From Aeromonas aquatica (GTDB taxonomy: Bacteria; Pseudomonadota; Gammaproteobacteria; Enterobacterales; Aeromonadaceae), in NCBI RefSeq assembly GCF_000764655.1, contig NZ_JRGL01000118.1:42781-106780 (forward strand): a DNA stretch of 64,000 nucleotides, given 5' to 3'. Shown one piece after another: positions 17,109-27,618 of this stretch. Position 1 is the first letter of the stretch; each line of letters opens with the position of its first letter. A program made the position numbers and the translations under genes. Under the pieces are notes generated by a model. That model worked only from the letters and a program-made list of their open reading frames with translations. It searched no databases and had not been told where the DNA came from.

Positions 17109-17939
17109 TTACAGCTCTATCTGGCCATCGAACACGTGCTCGGCCGGTCCCGTCATGTAGACCGGCTGGCCCGGCCCCTTCCAGGCGATAGTCAGCTTGC
17201 CCCCCGGCAGGCTGACGGTGACCCGCTCCTTGAGCTTGCCCTGGCTGATGCCGATCACCGCGGCGGCGCAAGCGCCTGTGCCGCAGGCCAGCGTCTCCCC
17301 CACCCCGCGCTCGAACACCCGCAGCTTGATCTCGGTGGCGTTGACCATCTCCATGAAGCCAACGTTGACCCGCTCGGGGAAACGCTCGTGCCGCTCCATG
17401 ATGGGACCCAGGGTCGATACAGGCGCATCGTCCACCGAGGGCACTTCGATGACGCAATGGGGGTTGCCCATGGAGACCACGCCACACATCACGGTGTGTT
17501 CCTGGGCCCGCAGCAGGTAGGTTTTTTCCGCCTTCTGGGCGCGAAACGGCACCTTGCCCGGTTCAAACTGGGGGACCCCCATGTTGACCGTGACCTGGTT
17601 TTCACCCTCGAGCTGCAGTGTGATGCGGCCACGGGCGGTGCTGACGCCGATCCTGTCCCGGTTGATCAGCCCCTTCAGGCGCACGAAACGGGCGAAACAG
17701 CGGGCGCCGTTGCCACACTGCTCCACCTCGCTGCCATCGGCATTGAAGATCCGGTAGTGAAAGTCGAGCTCGGGATCATAGGGCGGCTCCACCAGCAGCA
17801 GCTGATCGAAGCCGATGCCGAAGTGGCGATCCGCCAGCTTCTTGATGATGTCGTTACTGAAGAACACCTTCTGGGTGACGCCGTCCACCACCATGAAGTC
17901 GTTACCCAGGCCATGCATCTTGGAAAAATCTATCAACAT
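17109..17939 (-). CDS. dapF: Diaminopimelate epimerase
   Basis: 276 residues, the usual length. It interconverts LL- and meso-diaminopimelate, needed for lysine and peptidoglycan. Both catalytic cysteines are present: [12 protein letters not shown] and [11 protein letters not shown]. The start [17 protein letters not shown] is canonical. Lies between lysA and yigA on one strand, consistent with one operon. Confidence 0.96.
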   Translation of the reverse strand: MLIDFSKMHGLGNDFMVVDGVTQKVFFSNDIIKKLADRHFGIGFDQLLLVEPPYDPELDFHYRIFNADGSEVEQCGNGARCFARFVRLKGLINRDRIGVSTARGRITLQLEGENQVTVNMGVPQFEPGKVPFRAQKAEKTYLLRAQEHTVMCGVVSMGNPHCVIEVPSVDDAPVSTLGPIMERHERFPERVNVGFMEMVNATEIKLRVFERGVGETLACGTGACAAAVIGISQGKLKERVTVSLPGGKLTIAWKGPGQPVYMTGPAEHVFDGQIEL

Positions 17940-18003
17940 CCTGCATTCCTGTACCGTTGATCAGGCGCTCACGCAGTGAAACGCCGTCTGCCAGCCCTGC
18001 CAA

Positions 18004-18031
18004 CCTCCCTCCGCGCAAGGGGAGAGAGGGG
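18004..18031. repeat. GC-rich imperfect palindrome between lysA and dapF
   Basis: CCTCCCTCCGCG...AGGGGAGAGAGG resembles the other palindromes but pairs imperfectly. Confidence 0.45.
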
Positions 18032-18060
18032 TTGTCGTTACCATCTCACGACGCGGGTTT

Positions 18061-19311
18061 CTAGGGTAGCAAATGCTCACCGCGCCAGAGATCGGTCAGC
18101 TGCTCGCGTTCCCGGATGAGATGAGCCTGGTCACCGTCCACCAGCACCTCGGCCGCGCGGGGACGGGTGTTGTAGTTGGAGGACATGGTGAAGCCGTAGG
18201 CGCCGGCGGAGCGGACCGCCAGCAGGGAGCCCTCACCTATGGCCAGGGTACGCTCCTTGCCGAGGAAGTCGCCGGTCTCGCACACCGGGCCAACCACGTC
18301 GTACAGCGCAGGCTCGTGGGTCGTGCGGCTGTCCACCTCGATGATGTTCATCCAGGCGCCGTAGAGGGAGGGGCGCAGCAGATCGTTCATGCCGGCGTCG
18401 ATCAGCGCGAAGTTGCGGGTCTCGCCAGGCTTGAGGAACTCGACCCGGGTCAGCAGCACGCCGGCGTTGGCGACGATGGCACGGCCCGGCTCGAACAGCA
18501 GGGTCAGATCCCGACCCGCCAGCTTCTGCTTGAGCGCCTCGGCATATTCGGTGGGGTGCGGTGGCTGCTCGGCGCCATAGTTGACCCCCAGGCCACCGCC
18601 CACGTCCAGGTGATGGATGTGAATGCCTTCGGCGGCCAGCTCGTCGATGAGCCGCAGCAGCTTGTCCGCCGCCTCCATAAAGGGATTCAATTCTGTGAGT
18701 TGAGAACCGATGTGGCAATCCACCCCCTTGATCTCGATGTTCGCCATGGTCGCCGCCTTGCGGTAGATGGCGGGGGCCTGCTCGATGGGGATGCCGAATT
18801 TATTCTGCTTGAGGCCGGTAGAGATATAAGGATGGGTGCCGGCGTCGATGTCCGGATTGACCCGTACCGAGACCCGCGCCACCTTGCCCATGCTGCCGGC
18901 CACCCGGTTCAGGCGCTCCAGCTCGGCTTCAGACTCCAGGTTGAAGCAGAGGATCTCTTTCTCCAGTGCGAGGCGCATCTCGGCCTCGCTCTTGGCGACG
19001 CCGGAGAAGACCACCTTGGCCGGATCCCCCCCCGCCGCCAGCACCCTGGACAGCTCCCCGCCGGAGACGATGTCAAACCCTGAACCCAGACGGGCAAGCA
19101 GGTTCAGCAGCGCCAGGTTGGAGTTGGCCTTGACCGCATAGCAAATCAGATGGGGAATATCGCCGGCCGCCTGATCGAAGGCGTGCCAGTGACGCTCCAG
19201 AGTCGCGCGGGAGTAGACATAGAGCGGTGTGCCGTATTGTTCGGCGAGCTGTTGCAGGGGAAGCTGCTCTGCCTGCAGCTGGCCGTCGGCGTCGTAGTTA
19301 AAGTGATCCAA
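18061..19311 (-). CDS. lysA: Diaminopimelate decarboxylase
   Basis: 416 residues. PLP-dependent group IV decarboxylase that makes L-lysine from meso-diaminopimelate. The PLP lysine is in LICYAVKANSNLALL; the HIGSQ motif (DCHIGSQLTE), the glycine-rich DVGGGLGVNY and EPGRAIVANAG bind PLP phosphate; the GPVCETGDFL cysteine completes the dimer active site. Located between lptM and dapF, as in many gammaproteobacteria. Confidence 0.96.
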   Translation of the reverse strand: MDHFNYDADGQLQAEQLPLQQLAEQYGTPLYVYSRATLERHWHAFDQAAGDIPHLICYAVKANSNLALLNLLARLGSGFDIVSGGELSRVLAAGGDPAKVVFSGVAKSEAEMRLALEKEILCFNLESEAELERLNRVAGSMGKVARVSVRVNPDIDAGTHPYISTGLKQNKFGIPIEQAPAIYRKAATMANIEIKGVDCHIGSQLTELNPFMEAADKLLRLIDELAAEGIHIHHLDVGGGLGVNYGAEQPPHPTEYAEALKQKLAGRDLTLLFEPGRAIVANAGVLLTRVEFLKPGETRNFALIDAGMNDLLRPSLYGAWMNIIEVDSRTTHEPALYDVVGPVCETGDFLGKERTLAIGEGSLLAVRSAGAYGFTMSSNYNTRPRAAEVLVDGDQAHLIREREQLTDLWRGEHLLP

Positions 19312-19331
19312 GGGGGCGGTTCCTTCCTAGA

Positions 19332-19541
19332 TTATTGCGGCGCGGCCTCGGAGGCCGGTTTGGCGGTCGCAGGCGAAGCGGCTTGCGGCGTACTCTCTGT
19401 CTTGGGCGACGCTGGTTTTGGCTGCTCGGCGGGAGCCGGTTGCTCCGGCGGCGGCATGTAAAGCGGCCCCGTCAGACCACAGGCGCCCAACCCGAGGGAC
19501 AGAAATGCGGCCAACAGGCACTTGGTGAACTGGCTGGTCAT
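19332..19541 (-). CDS. lptM: LptM (YifL)-like small lipoprotein
   Basis: 69 residues. A signal peptide with lipobox (LGLGACGLTGPLYMPP) carries the CGLxGPLYxPP motif diagnostic of LptM/YifL, followed by a Pro/Ala/Glu-rich unstructured tail. In E. coli LptM assists oxidative maturation of the LptD LPS translocon. First gene of the lptM-lysA-dapF-yigA-xerC run and divergent from cyaY. Confidence 0.88.
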   Translation of the reverse strand: MTSQFTKCLLAAFLSLGLGACGLTGPLYMPPPEQPAPAEQPKPASPKTESTPQAASPATAKPASEAAPQ

Positions 19542-19573
19542 AATGGTTCGCTGCGAAAAAATTTTTGGCCCTC

Positions 19574-19579
19574 TATAAT
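19574..19579 (+). promoter_or_regulatory. -10 element of cyaY promoter
   Basis: A perfect TATAAT 36 bases before the cyaY start. A clear -35 is not obvious. Confidence 0.5.
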
Positions 19580-19614
19580 CGCACTCACATTGTTAAAAGC
19601 AACAGGATAAACCG

Positions 19615-19929
19615 ATGAAGGATCACGAGTATCACGCCCTGACAGACACCTTTTTCCAGTATGTGGAAGACGTTATCGACGAGGGGTATCCGGATATCGA
19701 CTGTGAACGGGCCGGCGGTGTGCTGACCTTAAGTTTCGAGAACAAGACCAAGGTCATCATCAACAAGCAGGAGCCCCTGCACCAGGTCTGGGTCGCCACC
19801 CGGGAGAACGGCTTCCACTTCGAACTGCGCGGGGAGAGCTGGATAGACAACCGCTTCGGCGAGGAGCTCAAGGCCCTGCTGACCCGCGCCTGCACCACCC
19901 AGGCCGGCGAGCCAGTGGTCTTCCCATGA
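19615..19929 (+). CDS. cyaY: Iron-sulfur cluster assembly protein CyaY (frataxin)
   Basis: 104 residues, the normal length. The acidic first helix (EYHALTDTFFQYVEDVIDE) and the beta-sheet with VIINKQEPLHQVWVATRENGFHF match the frataxin fold. It binds iron and tunes IscS activity. GGATAA precedes the ATG. Its stop overlaps the start of the next gene by 4 bases. Confidence 0.95.
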   Translation: MKDHEYHALTDTFFQYVEDVIDEGYPDIDCERAGGVLTLSFENKTKVIINKQEPLHQVWVATRENGFHFELRGESWIDNRFGEELKALLTRACTTQAGEPVVFP

Positions 19930-20579
19930 TAGATCTGCATCCCGACGGTGCCCGCCACGCCGTGATCTGGCTGCACGGGCTGGGGGATTCCGGCGCCGGA
20001 TTGGCCCCCTTGGTGGACGCGCTGGACTTGCCCGCCTCCCTGCCGGTGCGCCACCTGCTGCCAGACGCTCCCGAGCGGCCCATCACCATCAACATGGGCC
20101 ACAAGATGCGCGGCTGGTACGACATCCGGAGCTTCGAGCACCCGGCGGATCGCGCCGTGGAGTCCCATGTGCGGGAATCTGCCGCAAGCATCCAGGGCTT
20201 GCTGGACAGCCTGATCGCCGAGGGCTTCGCCCCCGAGCGCATCATCTTGGCCGGCTTCTCCCAGGGGGGCGTCATCGCCTCCTTCACCGCCCTGCGCTGC
20301 CCTCACCCCCTGGCGGGCTTGCTCTGCATGTCCACCTACCTGGCGGCGCCCGACGCCTTGCTAGCAGAAATGAGTGAGGCCGCCCGTGCCCTGCCCATCT
20401 GCTACATGCACGGCATCTACGACGATGTAGTGGCGCTCTCCATGGGCTGGGAGGCGAAGAACCGGCTGGAAGCGGCCGGCCTCAGCCCCGAGTGGCACGA
20501 GTACCCCATGCGCCACGAGATCTGCCGGTCCCAGCTCACCGATATCCGTGCCTGGCTGCTGGCTCGCCTCGACGCCTGA
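19926..20579 (+). CDS. Alpha/beta-hydrolase carboxylesterase
   Basis: 217 residues of the phospholipase/carboxylesterase (EstB/acyl-protein thioesterase-like) family. HGLGDSG oxyanion loop, nucleophile ILAGFSQGG, Asp in HGIYDDVV and His in YPMRHEIC give a complete triad. Likely cytosolic, acting on short acyl esters. ATGA overlap with cyaY suggests coupled translation. Confidence 0.9.
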   Translation: MIDLHPDGARHAVIWLHGLGDSGAGLAPLVDALDLPASLPVRHLLPDAPERPITINMGHKMRGWYDIRSFEHPADRAVESHVRESAASIQGLLDSLIAEGFAPERIILAGFSQGGVIASFTALRCPHPLAGLLCMSTYLAAPDALLAEMSEAARALPICYMHGIYDDVVALSMGWEAKNRLEAAGLSPEWHEYPMRHEICRSQLTDIRAWLLARLDA

Positions 20580-20599
20580 CACCGGATCACGCATACGAC

Positions 20600-20622
20600 A
20601 ACGGCCTGCATAGCAGGCCGTT
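20600..20622. terminator. Bidirectional hairpin terminator between esterase and cyaA
   Basis: AACGGCCTGC pairs with GCAGGCCGTT across ATA, with TTT on the plus side; placed between convergent genes. Confidence 0.75.
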
Positions 20623-20653
20623 TGCATTGGAGTCGTGGAGCGTCAGCAGCACA

Positions 20654-23173
20654 TCATCCTACTTCCCGCGCCGGGCCCGGATTGTCTCGCTGTGGGCTCT
20701 GGCTGCGGTAGGGGATCACCGCCAGCACCTCGCCCTGCTGCACGATTTCGTAGTACTGGGGCAGGTTGAAGTTGCTGAACTGGCCCGCGTTGCTGAAACG
20801 CTCGTGGCCCGAGGTGTAGAAGCGGTTCACTCCCTGCACCAGCTCATCCTTGTTGCCGGCGAAGTGCTGGTAGATCTCCACCCGATTCGCCTCGTCCAGG
20901 ATATAGATGTTGGTGCCCGCATTGCGGGTGTCAAAGAAGAACTGCACCAGCCCCTCGCTGGCGTAGGCATCGACGATGCCGGGCAGGTGCTGGCTGTGGG
21001 TCTTGTCGAGCCGCAGCGGCAGGTGATCCAGCTTGTTGTGGGAGATGTGGCGGTAGAAGTCGATGGCATTTTCCAGCTTCTTGACCGAGACCCCGCGCCG
21101 CTCGAAGAAGATGCCGTACTTCTCTTTGCCGAGGGCCAGGGTCTTGACCAGCTGCTGCTTGTCGCGGGCGAGGCGTAGCTCGATGCACTCGGCCAGCAGT
21201 TGCTGGAAGCGGGAGCGCACCAGGGAGCGGAAGTGCTGGCTGTAGCAGAACACCTCTATCATCTCGGGGGCGGCCGCGTCCTGGTGCATCTTGCCGAGTA
21301 TGGTGGTGAGGGCATCCACCACCGCCTCTTCCCCCTGGAAGTGCAGGGTGCGGATCTCGCTCCAGGAGTTGCGATAGACCAGATCCACCGAGCCCACCAG
21401 ACACTCCTGATTGCGACCGAACGAGAACACATCGGCGGCGTTGGCGTCGAACTCGATCACCTGCCCCACCCAGTGGCTGGTGGGATCCGTCTCCAGGTTG
21501 AGGAAGATGGAGAGCTGATGGATCTCGCAGGGGCGACTCAGGGCCAGGTTGGTAGCCCTCGGGTACTTGACCGGGAAGGTGCCGGACAGATCGCGGCAGA
21601 ACTGGTGCAGGTTGTCGGTGTGCAGATCCGAGCCCTGATTGAACAGGTGCACCCGGGACTGGGGCGTCATCAGGCCATTGAAGTAGGCCCAGGCGATCAG
21701 CTTGCTGATGTAGCCGTTATATTCGAGCGGCGCCCGACCGATGATGTTCACCGGCTCCAGCGAGTGCTTGTAGAGATACCAGCCGGCGCGGTTGAGGCGG
21801 CCGTGGGGCACCTGCACAAAGCTGAGATCCGGCTCGCTGAGATCCGGCGCTATCTTGAGGTTGATGCGCTGCACCTTGCCCGGCAGGCTCTCGAAGGCGG
21901 CATAGAGCTTGCGCGACAGTATGCCGATGTCTTCCGGGTTGATGGACTCGCTGATGTTGTTGCGCCGGGCAAACTGAATGAGGTTGCGATAGCTCTGCAT
22001 CAGGGCCTCGAGCAACTCGGCGTAGGCCACCTTGACGTCCTCGACCTTCCACTCCTGGCGGTGATCCAGGTGGTGCAACCGCTCCGGACTCCAGCCCCAG
22101 TAAGCCACCAGCTGCGCCATCTGCGCACGGCGCCAGTCCGGGCTGTGCTCCTCCTTCGGATGGCTCAGGCCGTCACACACCTTGAGATAGAAGCAGCGGC
22201 GCACCAGATCGAGGCGCTGCATGTCGCCGATGGACTTGAGGTAGTTGGTCACCTTGTCCAGCATCAGGCAGTAGTTGTCGAGCCGGTAGTGCATGCCCTC
22301 GTTGTGCTGGAACCAGTCGCGGCTGGTCACCGACAGCAGGCGGGTGCTGGGATACTCGTGAGAGTAGGCCTCCATCAGCACCGACTTGAGCACGGCTTTA
22401 TAAGGGGAGTCGATGCCCTTGTAGAGCTGCCAGAGGGCGGAGCCGAAGTACTCCTCAGCCGGAATGCGGTCAAAGCCACCGAGATCGAGCCAGTCATCCT
22501 GGCTCAGCTTGCCGTGGGCAAACAGGCCGCTCACATAGTCGTCGTAGTGATCGTCATATTCGGCGGGCACCAGATACCAGAGCAGGCGCTTGCCGGCGAT
22601 GTGCATGGCGCTGCGGTAAAACTCGTCGAGCAACAGCAGGTGCTGGGCGCTGCCGCAGCTCTCCCCCTGCATCTGGGCGTCGTTGCGCTGACGGAACTTG
22701 TCTTCGGGGATCAGGAAGAAGTTCAGATCGACCCCGCGCTGCTCGGCCCACTTGGAGAGCAGCTGACATTTCTGCTCCAGCAGGGCGAGCCGCTCCACCG
22801 ACAGACCTGCGGCATGGCAGACCCAGATGTCGAGATCCGAGTGGCAGCACTGACCGATGGACGAGGTGCTGCCCATGGAGTAGAGACCCTGGATCGACTT
22901 GTCGTGGGTACTGAGGCCACCCTGGCAGTTGGCGTTCTGGCACAGATCTTCGATGAAGGCCTGCTGGGCCTCGTTGGCGACAAAACTCCAGATACCATGA
23001 GGCACGTCCCCCGCCACATAACCGGGCAAGAGGGGATGATTGAAGTGCAGCATGACGGGCAGCAACTGGAAGACCTGCTGCCCATAGCGACTCATGAGAT
23101 CCAGCGCTCGTTGCGTCTTGAGACGATTGAGTTCGTCGTAGCGCGCCACCAGCGTGTCGAGTTTTACCAGCAA
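20654..23173 (-). CDS. cyaA: Class I adenylate cyclase
   Basis: About 839 residues from a TTG start at 23173; E. coli CyaA is 848 and also starts with TTG. The frame extends to another TTG at 23224, but family similarity begins at [18 protein letters not shown]. The catalytic N-terminal half has the nucleotidyltransferase motif [18 protein letters not shown] with its two Asp; the C-terminal half is the regulatory region acted on by the glucose phosphotransferase system. Makes cAMP for CRP. Divergent from hemC with a CRP-like site between. Confidence 0.95.
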   Translation of the reverse strand: MLVKLDTLVARYDELNRLKTQRALDLMSRYGQQVFQLLPVMLHFNHPLLPGYVAGDVPHGIWSFVANEAQQAFIEDLCQNANCQGGLSTHDKSIQGLYSMGSTSSIGQCCHSDLDIWVCHAAGLSVERLALLEQKCQLLSKWAEQRGVDLNFFLIPEDKFRQRNDAQMQGESCGSAQHLLLLDEFYRSAMHIAGKRLLWYLVPAEYDDHYDDYVSGLFAHGKLSQDDWLDLGGFDRIPAEEYFGSALWQLYKGIDSPYKAVLKSVLMEAYSHEYPSTRLLSVTSRDWFQHNEGMHYRLDNYCLMLDKVTNYLKSIGDMQRLDLVRRCFYLKVCDGLSHPKEEHSPDWRRAQMAQLVAYWGWSPERLHHLDHRQEWKVEDVKVAYAELLEALMQSYRNLIQFARRNNISESINPEDIGILSRKLYAAFESLPGKVQRINLKIAPDLSEPDLSFVQVPHGRLNRAGWYLYKHSLEPVNIIGRAPLEYNGYISKLIAWAYFNGLMTPQSRVHLFNQGSDLHTDNLHQFCRDLSGTFPVKYPRATNLALSRPCEIHQLSIFLNLETDPTSHWVGQVIEFDANAADVFSFGRNQECLVGSVDLVYRNSWSEIRTLHFQGEEAVVDALTTILGKMHQDAAAPEMIEVFCYSQHFRSLVRSRFQQLLAECIELRLARDKQQLVKTLALGKEKYGIFFERRGVSVKKLENAIDFYRHISHNKLDHLPLRLDKTHSQHLPGIVDAYASEGLVQFFFDTRNAGTNIYILDEANRVEIYQHFAGNKDELVQGVNRFYTSGHERFSNAGQFSNFNLPQYYEIVQQGEVLAVIPYRSQSPQRDNPGPAREVG

Positions 23174-23229
23174 TGCCCTACCTATGGGGAAGAGAAATGA
23201 CGCACCAAAACGGGGAGACGTCAAAAAAG

Positions 23230-23245
23230 TGTGATCATGTTAACA
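23230..23245. promoter_or_regulatory. CRP-like binding site in the cyaA-hemC interval
   Basis: TGTGA-N6-TAACA matches the CRP consensus TGTGA-N6-TCACA at nine of ten core positions. It lies 57-72 bases upstream of the cyaA start. In E. coli, CRP represses a cyaA promoter, so the same feedback is a reasonable inference. Confidence 0.6.
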
Positions 23246-23495
23246 ATGCAAACTGCCGTGGTAAACAAGCCCGTACGGAATCATCGGATTATTTCTGACC
23301 AGCGCGGTGACGGTATCAACGGAAAGCAATAAAAATAAATAAATTCAATTAATTACATTTAATTTTCGACTGGATGAAAATCATTTTCAACCCGCTTTTT
23401 TGACGCTGCCCCCGCTTTTGCCGGCTACGCCATGAAAGCCCCTGTAAAGGGTGGTAAGATCGTTTTCCTCACTAAAGATGAAACAACTGATTGAT

Positions 23496-24425
23496 ATGGC
23501 AGCCCGAACCCTGAAAATCGCCACTCGCAAGAGCCCACTGGCCCTGTGGCAGGCCAATTTTGTCAAAGATCGACTGGAAGCCCTCTACCCCGATCTGCAG
23601 GTCGAACTGGTGCCCATGAGCACTCAGGGTGACAAGATCCTGGATACGCCGCTCGCCAAGGTCGGTGGCAAGGGCCTGTTCGTCAAGGAGCTGGAGACTG
23701 CCATGCTGGAGGGCCGTGCCGACATCGCCGTCCACTCCATGAAAGACGTGCCGGTGGACTTCCCCGAGGGGCTGGGCCTGCACACCATCTGCGAGCGAGA
23801 AGATCCGCGAGATGCCTTCGTCTCCAATCGCTTCACGCAGATCGACGAGCTGCCTCAGGGCGCCGTGGTCGGCACCTCCAGCCTGCGCCGCCAGTGCCAG
23901 CTGCGCGCCGCACGCCCGGATCTGGTGATCCGCGACCTGCGCGGCAACGTCAACACCCGCCTCGCCAAGCTGGATGCCGGTGACTACGACGCCATCATAC
24001 TCGCCGCCGCCGGCCTGAAACGGCTGGAGATGGCCCACCGCATCACCGCCTTCATCGAGCCGGAGCAGAGCCTGCCCGCCAACGGTCAGGGTGCGGTCGG
24101 CATCGAATGCCGCATCGACGATCAGGAGCTGCACGCGCTGCTGGCACCACTCGAACACGCCGAAACCCGGGCGCGGGTGCTGACCGAGCGGGCCATGAAC
24201 CGCGCCCTGCAAGGGGGCTGTCAGGTGCCTATCGGTGCCTATGCCCTGGTGCAGGGAGAGGAGATCTGGTTGCGTGGCCTGGTGGGCAGTCCGGATGGCA
24301 CCCGGGTGATCCGCGACGAGATCCGCGGTCCCCTGGCCGACGGCGAGGCGCTGGGCCATGCGCTGGCCCAGCGCCTGCTGGCCGATGGTGCCGACGTCAT
24401 ACTGGCCGAGGTCTACCGCGCATGA
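23496..24425 (+). CDS. hemC: Porphobilinogen deaminase (hydroxymethylbilane synthase)
   Basis: 309 residues from ATG 23496 (E. coli 313). Upstream in-frame starts exist at 23478 (ATG) and 23451 (GTG); none has a good ribosome site, and the family similarity begins at [16 protein letters not shown]. The cofactor-attachment Cys is in [13 protein letters not shown], and the substrate-binding stretch is SSLRRQCQL. Third step of tetrapyrrole synthesis. First gene of hemCDXY. Confidence 0.95.
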   Translation: MAARTLKIATRKSPLALWQANFVKDRLEALYPDLQVELVPMSTQGDKILDTPLAKVGGKGLFVKELETAMLEGRADIAVHSMKDVPVDFPEGLGLHTICEREDPRDAFVSNRFTQIDELPQGAVVGTSSLRRQCQLRAARPDLVIRDLRGNVNTRLAKLDAGDYDAIILAAAGLKRLEMAHRITAFIEPEQSLPANGQGAVGIECRIDDQELHALLAPLEHAETRARVLTERAMNRALQGGCQVPIGAYALVQGEEIWLRGLVGSPDGTRVIRDEIRGPLADGEALGHALAQRLLADGADVILAEVYRA

Positions 24426-24471
24426 GTGCGGGCCCGGCCAGGCCAGGGTCGCGCCCGGCGAGCCGGATCCC

Positions 24472-25206
24472 ATGATCCCGCTGGTGGTGCGCCCGGCGCA
24501 GCAGGCCGAGGAGCTGGTGCAGTTGCTGCGCCAGTGCGGCCACCACCCGCTCTGCTGCCCGCTGCTGGAAACCCGGCCGGGGGACGAGCTCTCCCGCCTG
24601 CCCGAATTGCTGTCTGCCGCGGATATCGTCGTTGCCGTCAGCGCCCATGCCGTTAAATTTGCTCATCATTTTCTGTTGCAAACTGGTCAGACCTGGCCAC
24701 ATATTGACTACTTTGCGGTCGGTCAGGCCAGTGCAGATGCCTTCGCCGAGGTGGGGATCCGGGCCCAGAGCCCCGAGGATCCCCGCAGCGAAGGCTTGCT
24801 GCTGTTGCCGACCCTGCAAGAGATGGCGGGCAAGCGGGTACTGATCCTGCGCGGCAACGGCGGCCGGGATCTCATCGCCCGGACACTGGCCTCACGCGGC
24901 GCACTGGTGCACTATTGTGCCACCTATGAGCGCCACTACCCCGCGCTCGACGGAGACGCATTGACTCGCCATTGGCAGGGGGCCGGCCTCGACAGCCTGC
25001 TCATCACCAGTGGTGAACTGCTGCAGCGGCTGCTGGAACTGGTGCCAAGCCAGCAGCAGCCCTGGCTTTATGACCGCCTGCTGGTGGTGCCCAGTCCCCG
25101 GGTGGCCGAACTGGCCGAGGCGGCTGGCTTTACCCGTATCGTGATTGCCCAAGGTGCATCCAACCAGGCTCTGGTGGCCGCCCTGGAACTGAGGAAGATG
25201 GAATGA
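24472..25206 (+). CDS. hemD: Uroporphyrinogen-III synthase
   Basis: 244 residues, the usual length. Sequence conservation in this family is low; the hallmarks here are a VVRPAQQAEEL start, ADIVVAVSAHAVKF, FAVGQASADAF, VLILRGNGGRDL and LLVVPSPRVAELA. Start is ATG 24472; upstream frame is open but overlaps hemC. Its stop overlaps the hemX start by 4 bases. Cyclises hydroxymethylbilane. Confidence 0.9.
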   Translation: MIPLVVRPAQQAEELVQLLRQCGHHPLCCPLLETRPGDELSRLPELLSAADIVVAVSAHAVKFAHHFLLQTGQTWPHIDYFAVGQASADAFAEVGIRAQSPEDPRSEGLLLLPTLQEMAGKRVLILRGNGGRDLIARTLASRGALVHYCATYERHYPALDGDALTRHWQGAGLDSLLITSGELLQRLLELVPSQQQPWLYDRLLVVPSPRVAELAEAAGFTRIVIAQGASNQALVAALELRKME

Positions 25207-26279
25207 CTGAACAGCAAGAAGTCCAGCCGAGTGCTGCGGCCCCCGCGGCCGACAACAACAAGCCCGAGAACAAGGCCGTCGGCAACAAGAAGGGCGGCGC
25301 TGGCGTCGTCCTCGGTGGCGTTGCCATCCTGCTGGCCCTGGGGCTGACCGGTGGTCTCTATCTGCACGGCCACAAGAATGCCGTCACCCAGCAGGCGGAG
25401 ATCGGCGCCCTCAAGCAACAGCTCGCCGAGGTCATGGGCAAGCTGGATCAGAGCAACAGCAAGGATGCCGAGCAACTCGCCACCCTCGGCAAGAGCCAGC
25501 AACAGTTGCAGGACGCGCTGGATGCCCTGCAGCACAAGGTGCTGGACTTGGATGACAAGCGTCCCAACGACTGGATGCTGGCGGAATCCGAATACCTGGT
25601 GCGCATGGCGGGCCGCAAGCTGTGGCTCGAACACGACCTCATCTCCGCCATCACCCTGCTCGGCAACGCCGACGAGCGGATCAAGGCGCTCAACGATCCC
25701 AGCCTGATGCCCATTCGCAAGGCGCTGGCGGAAGACATCGCCCAACTCAAGGCCATGCCGCGCGTCGACCGCGAGGGGCTGACCCTGAAGCTGGCCGCCC
25801 TGTCCGATCAGATAGAGCTGCTGCCGCTCTCCACCGTCAGCATGCCCGATGCCAAGGCCGAGCCGGATCAGGCGGTCAGCACCAATCCGGACGAGTGGGA
25901 AAACAACCTGAAGAAGAACTGGGTCAAGTTCACCGAGAACTTCATCACCATCCGTCGCCGCGATGGGGCGGCGGAGGCGTTGCTCTCCCCGCAGCAGGAG
26001 ATCTTCCTGCGCGAGAACCTCAAGACCAAGCTGCTGCAGGCCCAGCTCGCCGTTTATCGCGAGCAGCAGGCACTCTACACCGACAGCCTGGAAAAGGCCC
26101 AACGCTGGCTGACCCAGTACTTCGACGTCGACAACAGCGCCACCCAATACATGCAAACCGAGCTCGACAAGCTCAAAAGCGAGCAGATCCAGTTCGACTA
26201 TCCGGATCAGTTCAAGACCCAGGCCATGCTGGAACAGGTGCTGACCGAGCGCCTGCAACGCATCCTGGCCGGCAGTTGA
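25203..26279 (+). CDS. hemX: HemX family membrane protein
   Basis: 358 residues. A charged, Ala-rich cytoplasmic N-terminus, one membrane helix at about residues 35-55 and a periplasmic coiled coil (residues ~65-125) precede the HemX domain (NDWMLAESEYLVRMAGRKLWL). It was named for similarity to uroporphyrinogen methyltransferase, but lacks that fold; its function is unresolved. The operon position between hemD and hemY is conserved. Confidence 0.93.
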   Translation: MTEQQEVQPSAAAPAADNNKPENKAVGNKKGGAGVVLGGVAILLALGLTGGLYLHGHKNAVTQQAEIGALKQQLAEVMGKLDQSNSKDAEQLATLGKSQQQLQDALDALQHKVLDLDDKRPNDWMLAESEYLVRMAGRKLWLEHDLISAITLLGNADERIKALNDPSLMPIRKALAEDIAQLKAMPRVDREGLTLKLAALSDQIELLPLSTVSMPDAKAEPDQAVSTNPDEWENNLKKNWVKFTENFITIRRRDGAAEALLSPQQEIFLRENLKTKLLQAQLAVYREQQALYTDSLEKAQRWLTQYFDVDNSATQYMQTELDKLKSEQIQFDYPDQFKTQAMLEQVLTERLQRILAGS

Positions 26280-26289
26280 GGAGGAGACC

Positions 26290-27453
26290 ATGATTCGTCT
26301 GATCCTAGTGGTCGCCGTGATGGTGGCTGGCCTGATGTTCGGCCCCGAAGCATCCGGCAACAAGGGCTATGTGCTCATCGCCCTGGGCAACTACACAGTG
26401 GAGTCCTCGGTCACCAGCGCCGTGATCCTGGCGGTACTGTTCTACGGCGCCCTGCTCATCCTCGAGTGGCTGCTCGGCCGGGTGTTCGGCCTGCGCCGCA
26501 AGACCCAAGGCTGGTTTGGCACGCGCCGGCGCCGCAAGGCGAACCAGCAGACGGTGAATGCGACCCTGGCCATGGCCGAGGGGCATTACAGCCAGGCCGA
26601 GAAGCTGCTGCTCAAGGGCGCCGACAACAGCGACACTCCGCTGCTCAACTACCTCAGTGCCGCCAGGGTGGCTCAGGCGCGCGGCGATGACGCTCGCCGG
26701 GATCAATACCTGCAAAAGGCGCAGGAGGAGAACCCCAAGGCCGAGCTGGCGCTGACCCTGATCCAAACCCAGCTGCAGATTGAGCAGGGCCAGTACGACA
26801 GCGCCCTCGGTCGGCTCGAATCCGTCTACGCCCTCAATCCGCGCCACCCCATGGTGCTGGACCAGCTGCGTCAGGTCTATCTGGCGCGGCAAGACTGGGC
26901 GGCGCTGATCGATCTCGCCCCGGCCCTGCGCAAGGTGGGCAAGCTGACGCCCCAGCAGGAAGAAGATCTGCTGCATCAGGCCTGGCGTGCCCGCCTCGAC
27001 ACCGCCAGCGGCGCACTCGAGACCCTTCGCCCGGTCTGGCAGGCGCTGCCACGCAAGCTGCGCCAGGATCCTGCCCTGCTGGCCAGCTACGGCGATCGGC
27101 TGCGCCAGCTCGGTGCCGACAGCGAGGCGGCCGAGCTCTGGCTGGAGGCGCTCCGCAAACACCCGGCCCCCGAGCTGTTCAGCCTGTTGCCCAAGCTCAA
27201 GCTGAATGACTATCAGCCCATGCTGACCCTGCTCAAGAAGATGCAGGATCAGCCGGGTGCCGAAGCGGCTCTGGCCCGGATCTATTTGCTGGCTGGTCAG
27301 CTGGACGAGGCCCAGCGCCTGCTGGAGCAGGAGGTGCAGCGCGCACCGAGCCCTGTCCTCTGCCACGCCCTCGGTCAGCTGATGGACAAGCGCCGGCTCA
27401 CCAACAAGGCCAACGAATACTATCGCCAGGCCCTGGAGCTTGCCGGGATCTAA
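26290..27453 (+). CDS. hemY: HemY family TPR membrane protein
   Basis: 387 residues. Two N-terminal membrane helices (residues ~1-20 and ~40-62), a basic stretch (FGTRRRRKANQQ) and then TPR repeats to the end (for example AEGHYSQAEKLLLKG, AGQLDEAQRLLEQEV). Despite the name it is not the Bacillus protoporphyrinogen oxidase HemY. GAGGAG sits 4-9 bases before the ATG. Last gene of hemCDXY. Confidence 0.93.
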   Translation: MIRLILVVAVMVAGLMFGPEASGNKGYVLIALGNYTVESSVTSAVILAVLFYGALLILEWLLGRVFGLRRKTQGWFGTRRRRKANQQTVNATLAMAEGHYSQAEKLLLKGADNSDTPLLNYLSAARVAQARGDDARRDQYLQKAQEENPKAELALTLIQTQLQIEQGQYDSALGRLESVYALNPRHPMVLDQLRQVYLARQDWAALIDLAPALRKVGKLTPQQEEDLLHQAWRARLDTASGALETLRPVWQALPRKLRQDPALLASYGDRLRQLGADSEAAELWLEALRKHPAPELFSLLPKLKLNDYQPMLTLLKKMQDQPGAEAALARIYLLAGQLDEAQRLLEQEVQRAPSPVLCHALGQLMDKRRLTNKANEYYRQALELAGI

Positions 27454-27470
27454 GACTAATTTTTCCATGC

Positions 27471-27498
27471 AAAAGAGGCCGCAATTGCGGCCTCTTTT
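27471..27498 (+). terminator. Intrinsic terminator of hemCDXY
   Basis: AAAAGAGGCCGC and GCGGCCTCTTTT form a 12-bp stem with an AATT-type loop, 18 bases after hemY; ends in TTTT. Confidence 0.85.
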
Positions 27499-27525
27499 AT
27501 TGGTGTTGATCCGAATTATTTTTCT

Positions 27526-27550
27526 CCCTTCTCCCCTGGCGGGAGAAGGG
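27526..27550. repeat. GC-rich palindrome (REP-like)
   Basis: CCCTTCTCCC/GGGAGAAGGG arms identical to those at 5641 and 14985, with a CTGGC-type loop. Confidence 0.7.
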
Positions 27551-27618
27551 CCGGGAATAAGGGGGCGCCTGACCTCAGCCGCATAGGTTTGATTAGCCGC
27601 GCAGCGGCGTAATCGGAC

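Noticed and set aside
21200..23200. 666-codon open frame opposite cyaA
   Set aside because: Antisense shadow of cyaA; His/Gln/Leu-rich composition typical of such shadows.
24358..24471. Longer HemD N-terminus
   Set aside because: This upstream part overlaps hemC in another frame and does not fit the HemD family start; ATG 24472 fits.
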